DNA of 32,057 nucleotides from an uncultured Succinivibrio sp. (GCA_900754255.1 CAAECI010000100.1:1-32057); one strand, 5' to 3'. Numbered from the stretch's first letter, positions 15,650-23,897 are shown. Made by a program: numbers and translations. Notes: generated by a model not told the origin, from the sequence alone.

Positions 15650-16705
15650 TTATTCAGGCTTATATCCGTTGAAGTTGTATTCAACCTTCATAGTATCAGG
15701 AGATAGTGCTGCATTCATACCTTCAACGCATTGCGAAGCATCAAAAGACTTGGAAAGCAAAGGTAAAGGATTGATCAGACCGCGATCAAGAGCGGAAACA
15801 ACAGCACCGAACTCATCATAGAAACGGAATACTGAATGCCACTTAATTCCTTTAACAGCAAAAGGACCAAAATCCTTTGGTTCATGGCCAGCACCGTACA
15901 TACCAACTTGAGAAACAATAGACTGAGGACGAACAAGTTTCATCAACTGTGCACAGGCAAAGCCGTTGCCAGTTGCCTCAATACCTATATCAAAGGATCC
16001 CTTGTGTTCGCACCATTTTTCAATCTGCTCAGGATCTTCCTTGGAATTGCAAACTACATCAGCACCCATTTGCTTAGCAATCTTCAGAGTCTCGCCACGA
16101 ATATCTACGACGGTGACGCTATTAGCCCCCAAGGTCTTTGCTGCAGCAACACACAGGCAACCTATAGGACCTGCGCCCATAACTACTACATCTTTGCCAA
16201 GTAAATTGCCGACAGCATTAATGCCGCTATAAGCAATGCCCAAAGGCTCTGCAAAAGCACCAACTTCAGGTTTTAAGGTATGAACAACGCCGCACTGCTC
16301 TTCGTGAACGGTAACATAGTCAGCAAACAAACCAGTGGTATGGGGGAACAGAGCAGCAGAGCCTAAATGTTGAACATGTTCGCAGTAGGTGTATTCTCTT
16401 CTCTGGCAGTAGTAGCATTTAAAACAAGGGCGGGCGGGACGCATAACGACCATATCACCCTTCTTAACCTTTGTTACATCCTTGCCTACTTCCTCAACAA
16501 TACCGCAACCCTCGTGTCCGATCACCAAAGGCTCTCTGACTACGATAGCAGTACCGTTACCACCTTGAGTGTAATAATGCTGATCAGAACCGCAGATACC
16601 GCCGGTCAGCATTTTAACAATAACCTCTTTAGGATCTTTTATGGTTGCATCAGGTACGTCCTCGTAACGCAGGTCCATCTTTTGATGTAAAACTATAGCT
16701 TTCAT
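15650..16705 (-). CDS. zinc-dependent medium-chain dehydrogenase, L-idonate 5-dehydrogenase-like
   Basis: Predicted cytosolic NAD(P)-dependent oxidation of a polyol or sugar-acid hydroxyl. Catalytic zinc ligands Cys39 (GGICGSD) and His64-Glu65 (GHE) are present, as are the structural zinc cysteines 94, 97, 100 and 108. The Rossmann motif GAGPIG is at 177-182. GGICGSDxHYY, VAAAKTLGA and INPLPLLS match E. coli IdnD as I recall it, but substrates in this family cannot be read from sequence. Start at ATG 16705 has GAGGAAA just upstream; an ATG at 16774 would add 23 unlike residues. It stands alone between rsmD and rapZ, with no transporter or regulator beside it. Confidence 0.85.
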   Translation of the reverse strand: MKAIVLHQKMDLRYEDVPDATIKDPKEVIVKMLTGGICGSDQHYYTQGGNGTAIVVREPLVIGHEGCGIVEEVGKDVTKVKKGDMVVMRPARPCFKCYYCQRREYTYCEHVQHLGSAALFPHTTGLFADYVTVHEEQCGVVHTLKPEVGAFAEPLGIAYSGINAVGNLLGKDVVVMGAGPIGCLCVAAAKTLGANSVTVVDIRGETLKIAKQMGADVVCNSKEDPEQIEKWCEHKGSFDIGIEATGNGFACAQLMKLVRPQSIVSQVGMYGAGHEPKDFGPFAVKGIKWHSVFRFYDEFGAVVSALDRGLINPLPLLSKSFDASQCVEGMNAALSPDTMKVEYNFNGYKPE

Positions 16706-16790
16706 TCTTTTTTCCTCTGCAGGTATAACGGATTTTATAAGCTGGGAGTTCTCAAGCGATATGCCATTTAACATATTAGGATATCGTTAT

Positions 16791-16809
16791 GTGATTTAAA
16801 AAAGATCAC
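16791..16809. promoter_or_regulatory. inverted repeat, possible operator of the dehydrogenase gene
   Basis: GTGAT (16791-16795) and ATCAC (16805-16809) flank nine AT-rich bases about 85 bases upstream of the dehydrogenase start. The spacing is wrong for CRP (six bases between arms). It could bind a local sugar regulator; no regulator gene is nearby. Confidence 0.3.
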
Positions 16810-16970
16810 CTTGAAACCTATTTCTTATTGTAACTTAAGCAAAAATGCGTGTACTTGAATGTCAGAACGTTTTTTGTTATCGATATCAATTTTGCTATAT
16901 GTATCAAATTAATGATGATATGAGATTTACCAGTCTTGTATTCAAGCTATTAAAAGCATGCATTACACGG

Positions 16971-17867
16971 TTAATGGAACTCAGATTTATTTTTTTCTAG
17001 AGAGCGATGGCGAACGTGTACAGTCATACCTTTTAAAGAAAAGCGATCGGCTAAAGTTTGTGCTATGAATACACTGCGGTGAAACCCTCCTGTACATCCT
17101 ATGGCCACCGTTAAATAACTACGATTACTTGTTTCAATTGTAGGCAACCAATGAGAGAGCATATCGTCAATTTCGTTTATATAATCATAAATTTCTCGAT
17201 GTTTGTTAAAAAAATCAATTATTGGTTTGTCAAGTCCAGTATAAGGACGTAATTCCTTTACCCAAAATGGATTAGGTAAAAATCTTGAGTCGAATACAAA
17301 ATCAGCGTCTTTAGCAATACCGTCTTTAAACCCAAATGACTCAAAGATCATAACCAGTTCTCGCTCCGGACGACCTTGGACCAAGGTTGTAATTTGGGCT
17401 GATAATTCATGAATGGATAATGAAGAAGTGTCGATCCGTAGGTCAGCAACCGATGAAATTCTCATCAACATCTCAGATTCTTGTTTTATTGCTTCATCAA
17501 GAGAAAGAGAGGTAATAGACAGAGGATGAAGTCGTCTGGTGTTTGCATAGCGTTTAACGAGAACCTGATCATCGGCATCAAGGTAGATGATCGTTGATTT
17601 GATTAAAGGATCATGGCGAGCCTGAGCGTATGTTTCACTTATTATTGCAAGATCTCGATCTCCGCCGTATAAAATTGTACGGATATCAATTGAAACTGCC
17701 AACTTCGGGTAATGCTCTTTAGCAAGTTTTATAAGATTTCCTAGAAAAACTGCCGGAAGATTGTCAATGCAATAAAAACCGAGATCCTCGAGTACTTTTA
17801 ATGCTTGTGATTTTCCAGATCCTGATCTTCCTGAGATGACGAAAAGTTGAACTAGACCTTTATTCAT
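16971..17867 (-). CDS. rapZ: RNase adapter protein RapZ
   Basis: In E. coli RapZ binds the sRNA GlmZ and hands it to RNase E, tuning glucosamine-6-phosphate synthase. Walker A GRSGSGKS is at residues 13-20 and the C-terminal RNA-binding motif GCTGGFHRS at about 257-265, followed by RHRSLEK. The 298-residue length is typical (284 in E. coli). It starts 15 bases after ptsN, a conserved pair. npr, which follows in E. coli, is missing. The sRNA partners cannot be seen in this window. Confidence 0.95.
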   Translation of the reverse strand: MNKGLVQLFVISGRSGSGKSQALKVLEDLGFYCIDNLPAVFLGNLIKLAKEHYPKLAVSIDIRTILYGGDRDLAIISETYAQARHDPLIKSTIIYLDADDQVLVKRYANTRRLHPLSITSLSLDEAIKQESEMLMRISSVADLRIDTSSLSIHELSAQITTLVQGRPERELVMIFESFGFKDGIAKDADFVFDSRFLPNPFWVKELRPYTGLDKPIIDFFNKHREIYDYINEIDDMLSHWLPTIETSNRSYLTVAIGCTGGFHRSVFIAQTLADRFSLKGMTVHVRHRSLEKNKSEFH

Positions 17868-17882
17868 ATTCTGCTGCCGAAA

Positions 17883-18368
17883 TTACTTGGTTTTATTGTT
17901 TTCCAATACTGCATCTATTTGCTTAAGTATTGTGTATATTTTTCCACGTTCGTTTCTGGCTAAACGTAAAGAATTTAATAGATCTTGATTTGAAAGAACT
18001 TCTGTTAAGTGTTGAAGGAATATTGTGATTTTGTCATAGTCTTCATCTGGAGATATAAACAGTGAATAGGTTATATCTACGGGTAAAGGATCTGAATCAA
18101 TTGAATTAAATAGGACTGAAGTATCCAAGATACTTAGAACAGCCAGTGGCTGTGCTATACCCGGTATTAAAGCATGCGGTATTGCGATACCATTAAAAAA
18201 AACTGTAGTCCCGTATTGCTCCCTTGAAATCAAGGCTTTCTGCAACACATCTGCAGATATTTTTAACATCACGGCCGCATTTTCTGTAATTTCTTCAAAT
18301 AACCTTTTTTTGCTGTAGCAAAATAAAGGTGACAATATCAAAGTTTTAGGGAGCACTGTTGTAAACAT
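17883..18368 (-). CDS. ptsN: nitrogen-related PTS protein EIIA-Ntr
   Basis: Phosphoacceptor of the regulatory PTS, linked in other bacteria to nitrogen and potassium control. The active-site histidine is His65 in NGIAIPHAL, where the family usually has IPHGK. Start ATG 18368 gives 161 residues, with MFTTVLPK aligning near the E. coli LSSVL segment. An alternative TTG at 18383 adds five residues but lies at the foot of the hairpin at 18385-18404; neither start has a convincing ribosome site. The C-terminal portion is more divergent than in relatives. Confidence 0.88.
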   Translation of the reverse strand: MFTTVLPKTLILSPLFCYSKKRLFEEITENAAVMLKISADVLQKALISREQYGTTVFFNGIAIPHALIPGIAQPLAVLSILDTSVLFNSIDSDPLPVDITYSLFISPDEDYDKITIFLQHLTEVLSNQDLLNSLRLARNERGKIYTILKQIDAVLENNKTK

Positions 18369-18384
18369 CTCGTTAAACAACAAA

Positions 18385-18404
18385 GCCCCGCATAGCGACG
18401 GGGC
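18385..18404 (-). terminator. terminator-like hairpin between hpf and ptsN
   Basis: On the minus strand GCCCCG pairs with CGGGGC around an eight-base loop, followed by TTTGTTGTTT. It lies 31 bases after the hpf stop and just before ptsN. It probably ends or attenuates the rpoN-hpf transcript, so ptsN-rapZ would depend on read-through or on an undetected promoter. Confidence 0.6.
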
Positions 18405-18435
18405 AGTATAAATACAAAAATATAAATGTAAGCAA

Positions 18436-18720
18436 TTACGACTTCATTTTTTCTTTGTATTTGACTAACTGACGATCTACCTTATCAATTAAACCGTCGA
18501 TAGCGGCGTACATGCTGTCTGCCTCCGCTTCAGTATGCAGATTGTCTCCGGTAACAGCCAAATCAGCTTTTGCAATATGGGTAAGGTTATCAACAGTGAG
18601 TGTTACATTGATTGAATTGACCAATTCAGCCTTGCGTTCAAGTTTTTTGAACTTATCGTCCACATAGTCTTTGAGAGCATCTGTAAGCTTCAGACCAACA
18701 CCTTGAATTTTGACTTGCAT
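18436..18720 (-). CDS. hpf: ribosome hibernation promoting factor, short form
   Basis: Binds the decoding centre of idle ribosomes and favours 100S dimer formation. The 94-residue length is that of the short HPF/YfiA class without the dimerising C-terminal domain. MQVKIQGVGLKLTDALKDYVDDKFKKLER and the HTEAEADSMYAAIDGLIDKVDRQL segment are typical. AAGGA is correctly placed before ATG 18720. It follows rpoN after an unusually long 190-base spacer with repeats, suggesting separate control. Confidence 0.95.
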   Translation of the reverse strand: MQVKIQGVGLKLTDALKDYVDDKFKKLERKAELVNSINVTLTVDNLTHIAKADLAVTGDNLHTEAEADSMYAAIDGLIDKVDRQLVKYKEKMKS

Positions 18721-18732
18721 ATAACGTCCTTA

Positions 18733-18776
18733 ATTCAGTCATTACTGAATAGCATATGCATTAACAATTAATGCAT
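18733..18776 (-). promoter_or_regulatory. two perfect inverted repeats in the hpf leader
   Basis: ATTCAGT/ACTGAAT (18733-18750, four-base loop) lies just before the hpf ribosome site. Next to it ATGCATTAA/TTAATGCAT (18756-18776, three-base centre) has nine-base arms. The first could fold over the translation start; the second is symmetric enough to be a protein-binding site. Confidence 0.4.
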
Positions 18777-18839
18777 CCACGGTTTAATAATAAGTGAATG
18801 TTTCTATTGAAGATAATAAGTTGATCAAATTTTTGCATT

Positions 18840-18913
18840 TTAATTTTTTGCTTGCTCTGTATTGTGACCTAGATCATTAATTTTTTGCTTGCTCTGTATT
18901 GTGACCTAGATCA
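18840..18913. repeat. 37-bp perfect tandem duplication at the end of rpoN
   Basis: Copies 18840-18876 and 18877-18913 are identical by eye. The second copy contains the rpoN stop codon (18911-18913); the first therefore carries a displaced copy of the rpoN end. Each unit includes TGTGACCTAGATCA, which resembles part of a CRP site (TGTGA-N6-TCACA). It looks like a recent duplication. Confidence 0.9.
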
Positions 18914-20443
18914 GACTAATCGTTTTCTTTGTGAAGACGGAGCAATTCCAATACTTTCTCTGTATTTTGCAACGGTCCTGCGCGCTACGATTAATCCTTC
19001 CGCTGACAACAAAGAAGAAAGTTTGTTGTCTGACAGTGGTTTTTGGGGATCCTCTTTGGATATCAAATCTTTTATACGAGCGCGTATTGCTGTTGAGGAT
19101 GCACTGCCGCCGTCATCAGTTCCAACTTTTGATGAAAAGAAATATTTGAGCTCAAAGGTTCCTTTGGGAGTAACGATATACTTTTCAGTGGTGATGCGAG
19201 ACACGGTTGATTCATGCATGTCAATTTCGGAAGCTATGTCATTCAATACCATTGGATGCATTGCTCCTGCACCATATTCCATAAAATCCTGTTGCTTTTC
19301 TACAATTACGGATGCAACCTTTAGTAAGGTTTCGTTACGCTTGTAAAGACTTTGTAAAAACCAATTAGCTTCCTGCAGATTGTTTTTGAAGAATTTGCGG
19401 TCTGTTTCTGTAGATGCTTGATTAGCTAAATAACGATATTGTTCATTGATACGCAAAGTTGGCAAGGCATCAGAATTTAAAGTTGCAACATAGTGTCCGT
19501 TTTGGTCTTTTATTACAATAACATCTGGAATTATAAAATCGGCTTTTTCTCTGACGGCTCCTTGACCAGGACGAGGCTTTAAAGACATGATTAAGTCAAC
19601 AGCGCATTTTAGGGACTCTTCTTTTACGCCTAGTCGTTGACAAAGAGTGCGAAAATCACGCACAGATAATTCTTTTAGATAGTTTTCCACTATAGAAAAG
19701 GCCAAATCCCTAGCCTTGGATACTTCTTTAGCTTCAAGCTGGATTCTTAAACATTCTTGAACTGTTCTAGCGCCTACTCCCAACGGATCATAATGCTGTA
19801 TGAGCTTTAGAACGCTTAAGGTTTCTTCAAAGGTTACATTTGGGTAATCTTCGGCGACACTGGCCGTTATTGCTTCTATGGTATCGGTCAGATATCCAGA
19901 TTCATCAATAGCATCGATGATATTTTCGGCGATAAATCTATCGGTACCAGTCAAAGGAGATAAGTCCAACTGCCATAGAAGGTGGTCATGTAATGAGTAT
20001 GAAGTTTCTCCTTCATAAATATTGTCTTCACCAGAGAAATTTGAGGATTTTTTTAAATCTGCTGATGGAGGCTGTTCTTTTGGATGATCAGATGATTGAA
20101 TATTGAATTCCCCGTCTGCGGAAATGATTCCTTGATTGTCTCCGTCATGAAAGGATGTGTCAGCTGATTTGATGGAGGAGTCGTTATCGAATGGATCAAA
20201 GGCATCGTTGCCGTCGGATCTTCGCTCCTGTTCGGCCATGGATTCAATTGATTCAAAATGCCCCTCAGCACCCTCATCCTCAATTTCCAGCATAGGATTT
20301 TGCTCTGCGGCATTTCTTATTTCTTGGCGCAATTCCAGCGTTGAAAGCTGTAAGAGTTTGATAGCCTGCTGTAGCTGAGGAGTTAAAGACAAAGTCTGTT
20401 TTTGCGACTGTCTTAATTGAAGGCTATTAAATAATCCTGCCAT
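18911..20443 (-). CDS. rpoN: RNA polymerase sigma-54 factor RpoN
   Basis: Sigma factor that needs ATP-driven enhancer-binding activators. The activator-interacting region I is Q- and L-rich (LSLTPQLQQAIKLLQLSTLEL); region II is acidic (residues about 50-120). The core-binding domain contains DPLGVGARTVQECL. The DNA-binding part has the helix-turn-helix DMHESTVSRITTEKYI and the RpoN box ARRTVAKYRE at 487-496. The length of 510 is normal (477 in E. coli). It lies 13 bases after lptB. Confidence 0.97.
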   Translation of the reverse strand: MAGLFNSLQLRQSQKQTLSLTPQLQQAIKLLQLSTLELRQEIRNAAEQNPMLEIEDEGAEGHFESIESMAEQERRSDGNDAFDPFDNDSSIKSADTSFHDGDNQGIISADGEFNIQSSDHPKEQPPSADLKKSSNFSGEDNIYEGETSYSLHDHLLWQLDLSPLTGTDRFIAENIIDAIDESGYLTDTIEAITASVAEDYPNVTFEETLSVLKLIQHYDPLGVGARTVQECLRIQLEAKEVSKARDLAFSIVENYLKELSVRDFRTLCQRLGVKEESLKCAVDLIMSLKPRPGQGAVREKADFIIPDVIVIKDQNGHYVATLNSDALPTLRINEQYRYLANQASTETDRKFFKNNLQEANWFLQSLYKRNETLLKVASVIVEKQQDFMEYGAGAMHPMVLNDIASEIDMHESTVSRITTEKYIVTPKGTFELKYFFSSKVGTDDGGSASSTAIRARIKDLISKEDPQKPLSDNKLSSLLSAEGLIVARRTVAKYRESIGIAPSSQRKRLV

Positions 20444-20456
20444 GTCGTACCCGTAT

Positions 20457-21182
20457 TTAAAGAGTAAAGTCCTTACCTAAGTAAACTGCTTTAACTTTTT
20501 CGTTGGTCTGAATCTCATTAGGTGTTCCGTGAGCTATAAGTTCCCCTGAGCTAACAATGTATGCGTGTTCGCATACTCCGAGCGTTTCTCGGACGTTATG
20601 ATCGGTAATTAGAATTCCTATACCGCGTTTTTTTAAATGAGTAATGATTTTTTTTATTTCTGAAACAGAAATAGGATCAACACCGGCAAATGGTTCATCC
20701 AGCAGGATGAATTTTGGTTTTGCAGCCAATGCTCGAGCTATCTCAACTCTGCGCCTTTCTCCGCCGGATAAAGACATTCCTAAATTATCCCGTAATGAGG
20801 AGATATTGAACTCATCAAGCAGATCGTTAACAAGAGTTTCTCTTTGAGATGTTGTTAAATTCTTTTGTAATTGAGCAACTCCCATCAAATTTTGATAAAC
20901 GGTAAGCTTTCTGAAAATTGAGTTTTCTTGTGGCAAATATCCTATACCCATACGGGCACGCTGATGCATAGGTAAGGATGTAATATCCTGTCCATCTAAG
21001 ATTACTTGGCCATGTTCGGATGAAATTATTCCTACCAGCATATAGAAAGATGTGGTTTTACCGGCACCGTTGGGGCCAAGCAATCCTATAATGGACCCGC
21101 TTGACACTTCTAAACTTACATCTTTAACAACGGTACGTTTTTTATAGGTTTTTTTGAGGTGCAACGCTTTTAATTCGCTCAT
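20457..21182 (-). CDS. lptB: LPS export ABC transporter ATPase LptB
   Basis: Cytoplasmic ATPase that powers LptFG to extract LPS from the inner membrane into the Lpt bridge. Walker A GPNGAGKT is at 36-43, the signature LSGGE at 138-142 and Walker B LLDEP at about 160-164. The 241-residue length is typical. AGGA precedes ATG 21182, 13 bases after lptA. lptF and lptG are elsewhere, as in E. coli. Confidence 0.97.
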   Translation of the reverse strand: MSELKALHLKKTYKKRTVVKDVSLEVSSGSIIGLLGPNGAGKTTSFYMLVGIISSEHGQVILDGQDITSLPMHQRARMGIGYLPQENSIFRKLTVYQNLMGVAQLQKNLTTSQRETLVNDLLDEFNISSLRDNLGMSLSGGERRRVEIARALAAKPKFILLDEPFAGVDPISVSEIKKIITHLKKRGIGILITDHNVRETLGVCEHAYIVSSGELIAHGTPNEIQTNEKVKAVYLGKDFTL

Positions 21183-21195
21183 CGGATGGTCCTAA

Positions 21196-21729
21196 TTATT
21201 TATTTTTTTTATCCGACGACAATTCCTGAGGAATGAATGTACTTAGTACACGACCTCCCTGACTGTTGGCATTGTTCGCCTTCATTTTCTGAGTTACGGT
21301 GTTGTACTCTATGCGTTCACCGGAAACGTGTGATTCTCCCTGCCATACCGTGGCATTGCCGATTAGTATGATGTCTCCTGTGAGAGGGTAATACTTGAGG
21401 GTAGATGATTGAGATTTGAGTATCTTTCCGTTATCCAAAGTTTGTTTAAATGTAATGGGCTTCCCCCAACCTATTACTTCCTTTAGTTCATTTTTGTCAT
21501 TACGGCTTAATTCAGCACGATCACAGACAACTTCAATAGTTCCTTGATCAGCCTTCACATCGCCTATAAAAAATAATTTATTGGCCTGCAGATCTGCAAG
21601 TTGTTCCTTTGATGATACGTGCAGAGGTTGTGATGTGTCGGATTTTAATGCGTAGGCATTGCCAGAAGACAATGCGTTAAATAAAAATAAGCTAACGCTT
21701 ATTTGAAACAGACGGCAAATATGTAGCAT
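21196..21729 (-). CDS. lptA: periplasmic LPS bridge protein LptA
   Basis: Forms the beta-jellyroll filament that carries LPS across the periplasm. The signal peptide comprises a short basic start, the hydrophobic core ISVSLFLFNAL and a probable cleavage after GNAYA. The mature part starts LKSDTSQPLHVSSKEQ and contains FIGDVKADQGTIEV and VTQKMKANN, repeats of the OstA fold. The ATG at 21729 lies 38 bases inside lptC, so translation is likely coupled. Confidence 0.93.
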   Translation of the reverse strand: MLHICRLFQISVSLFLFNALSSGNAYALKSDTSQPLHVSSKEQLADLQANKLFFIGDVKADQGTIEVVCDRAELSRNDKNELKEVIGWGKPITFKQTLDNGKILKSQSSTLKYYPLTGDIILIGNATVWQGESHVSGERIEYNTVTQKMKANNANSQGGRVLSTFIPQELSSDKKNK

Positions 21730-22273
21730 TTACATTACTCTTGAAGGTTATTTTGTCGGTATTTAGATCAAATTTAAATCCTGTACCTGAATTTAGCCAC
21801 CCTTCTCCAATAATTTGTGTTTCCCCTGGAGAAGTAACAGTATTGGTTTTAAAGTCATAACGAGTATGCTCGCAGGAAGCTTTTTTAATGGCAGCTCCTT
21901 TGAATACTGGTGCAAGTATTACGTTACCTTTCATTTCGGCAAAATCGTTATTATGAAGTTGGCCAGTGTCTCCGCGTATATTCCATATTTCGGTTTTACC
22001 GTTTTGGTTGTATTTAAATGTATTTATTGTAGGCTCAACAAAATCAACGATTTCTGTTTCTTCGTTATATGTGACCTTGCTGGCATGTAAAGATCTTTGT
22101 TTTCTGCCCATAGGATCATAACTAATACCAATAAAATTGGATGCCTCGTATTTTCTTGAAATAACCTCTTTATCTGTATTATGGATGTACATATTTTGTG
22201 TGTATCGATAAACACCTAAGGCTCCGCCGAAAAGAGCTAAAGCAATTACGGCGGATTTTAAAGTCAATGCCAT
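21692..22273 (-). CDS. lptC: LPS export protein LptC
   Basis: Inner-membrane-anchored partner that passes LPS from LptBFG to LptA. One N-terminal membrane helix (about residues 5-22) is followed by a periplasmic jellyroll (residues 40-185). Sequence conservation is low in this family; the call rests on topology, the 193-residue length and position between kdsC and lptA. Its ATG overlaps the kdsC stop by one base. Confidence 0.92.
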   Translation of the reverse strand: MALTLKSAVIALALFGGALGVYRYTQNMYIHNTDKEVISRKYEASNFIGISYDPMGRKQRSLHASKVTYNEETEIVDFVEPTINTFKYNQNGKTEIWNIRGDTGQLHNNDFAEMKGNVILAPVFKGAAIKKASCEHTRYDFKTNTVTSPGETQIIGEGWLNSGTGFKFDLNTDKITFKSNVNATYLPSVSNKR

Positions 22274-22821
22274 TAGGCTAATCCCCCGTCGGTCTTCATG
22301 ATATTTTTAGCCATAAGGATTAGATCACAAATTTCTCGTACCGCACCGCGTCCGCCGTTACGATGTAGGGTTATATCGCAGACCTTTGTAATATATGGAG
22401 TGGCATCCTGCGGACAAGCGCAGAATCCTGCCTCCTGAAACATCGGAAGATCATTGTGATCGTCACCTATGGCTGCAGATTGCTCTTTGCTTAGGTCTAA
22501 TTGCTTCAATAAAGACAGAACTGCGGAGGCTTTATCCCACTGCCCTTGAATAATGTGTTTGATATGGGTTTCTTTACAGCGCCTTTCTACAATATGAGAT
22601 TTTCTTCCGGTTATGACTGCACAGGTACAATCACTTAGGGACTGTAATTGCATGAGCCCCAACCCGTCTTTGGTAAAAAAACGTTTGTATTCACCGGACT
22701 CGTTATTGAGATAAATCCCCCCGTCGGTCATTGTTCCGTCAACGTCTAGCATAAGCAGTTGGACATTTTTTAGTCGCATAAACACATCTTCATGAACGAG
22801 ACCATAACAGGTATCAATCAT
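22273..22821 (-). CDS. kdsC: 3-deoxy-D-manno-octulosonate 8-phosphate phosphatase KdsC
   Basis: HAD-family phosphatase that releases Kdo from Kdo-8-phosphate for LPS core synthesis. The nucleophile motif DVDGT starts at residue 26, followed by TDGGIYLNN. Motif II is AVITGRKS, and GDDHNDLPMF carries the Mg2+-binding aspartates; the C-terminal GGRGAVREIC loop is diagnostic. CGGAG precedes ATG 22821. It heads the kdsC-lptCAB-rpoN run. kdsD, normally just upstream, is absent. Confidence 0.96.
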   Translation of the reverse strand: MIDTCYGLVHEDVFMRLKNVQLLMLDVDGTMTDGGIYLNNESGEYKRFFTKDGLGLMQLQSLSDCTCAVITGRKSHIVERRCKETHIKHIIQGQWDKASAVLSLLKQLDLSKEQSAAIGDDHNDLPMFQEAGFCACPQDATPYITKVCDITLHRNGGRGAVREICDLILMAKNIMKTDGGLA

Positions 22822-23138
22822 TTTTATCTCCGATAACAGTCTTAACTGACATATATTTGCTTGTTACTGAAAAAATAACAATCGGTTAAAATATGAACCA
22901 TTGTTATTTTATCAGATCAACGTCGCACCCCCGTGTTTTAGCGTGGAGGACAAATTCATTTCCCTATTTTAATTAGGCGTGTTCGATGGGAATGAGAATT
23001 TGTAAATGAAGGAGAATGAAGCCCTCCGCAACATTAACATTTGGTAGTACATACATAAAGGATAGATTGTCTGTAATTATAGCCGCTCTTGCAGTTAATT
23101 TTTTGATAATGATGGCATAGCTTCTCTATGGGAAAGAT
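22822..23138. other. divergent promoter region between kdsC and mlaF
   Basis: The spacer holds no credible gene; a 13-codon ORF near 23018 is not convincing. It must carry the start signals of both operons. TTGTTA within the right side of the hairpin on the minus strand could serve as a kdsC -35, and TAATTATAG near 23076 is a possible mlaF -10, both weak. In E. coli kdsC and mla lie on one strand; here they diverge. Confidence 0.5.
22872..22910. promoter_or_regulatory. long AT-rich hairpin upstream of kdsC
   Basis: AAAATAACAAT-C-GGTT (22872-22887) pairs with AACC-ATTGTTATTTT (22896-22910): 15 base pairs with one bulged C and an eight-base loop. On the minus strand a T-run follows, so it could be a terminator or attenuator ahead of kdsC. 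As DNA it could equally be a binding site for a dimeric regulator. Confidence 0.5.
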
Positions 23139-23897
23139 ATGAACGAGAATTCTATTGTAACGGTGGAAAATTTATCATTTTCATATTCCGGAAAACAAAT
23201 ATATAAAAATATGAGTGTTAATTTTCCCAGAGGGAAGATAACGGCTGTATTAGGTCCGTCTGGAACAGGGAAAACCACGATCTTAAGACTTATCGGTGCG
23301 CAACTTGTACCGGATGCAGGAAGAGTTCTTTTTGATGGGCAGAATATGCACAGTTTAAGTCGCCGTGAGCTTTATAAGGCGCGTCAGAAAATGAGTATGC
23401 TTTTTCAAAGCGGAGCACTCTTCCAAGATATGACCGTCTTTGAAAATACTGCGTTCCCTCTTGAGGAGCACACTAAACTTCCGAAAGAAATCATATATGA
23501 AATCGTTATGATGAAATTATCGGCAGTGGGTATGCAGGGAGCTGCATCTTTGTATCCGTCGGAGCTGTCGGGTGGAATGGCACGTCGGGCCGCATTAGCT
23601 CGATCCATAGCGTTAGATCCGGAGCTTATTATGTATGATGAGCCTTTTGTCGGGCAAGATCCGATCACAAAGGAAGGCCTTGTCAAGTTGATATATGACA
23701 TTAATGTGTCATTAGGTCTCTCATCCATAGTTGTGACTCATGATGTTCCAGAAATTATGAGGATTGCGCACTATGTGGTGATATTTTCTGACGGTAACGT
23801 TATGGGACAAGGAACGCCGGAGGAAATAATAAATAGTAGTGATCCTCGGGTTATTAAGTTTATTAGAGCGACACCGTTTTCACCCAACGGACAATAG
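23139..23897 (+). CDS. mlaF: Mla lipid-asymmetry ABC transporter ATPase MlaF
   Basis: ATPase of the MlaFEDB complex that moves phospholipids between inner and outer membranes. Walker A GPSGTGKT is at residues 39-46, the ABC signature LSGGM at 143-147, Walker B LIMYDEPF, and the H-loop is VVTHD. At 252 residues it is slightly shorter than E. coli (269). A purine run GGGAAAG precedes the ATG. First gene of mlaFEDCB. Confidence 0.95.
   Translation: MNENSIVTVENLSFSYSGKQIYKNMSVNFPRGKITAVLGPSGTGKTTILRLIGAQLVPDAGRVLFDGQNMHSLSRRELYKARQKMSMLFQSGALFQDMTVFENTAFPLEEHTKLPKEIIYEIVMMKLSAVGMQGAASLYPSELSGGMARRAALARSIALDPELIMYDEPFVGQDPITKEGLVKLIYDINVSLGLSSIVVTHDVPEIMRIAHYVVIFSDGNVMGQGTPEEIINSSDPRVIKFIRATPFSPNGQ

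Noticed and set aside
16791..16809. CRP binding site upstream of the dehydrogenase gene
   Set aside because: The arms are nine bases apart, whereas CRP needs six; kept only as a generic inverted repeat.
23018..23059. Thirteen-codon ORF before mlaF
   Set aside because: Too short, no ribosome site and no sign of a leader-peptide attenuator.
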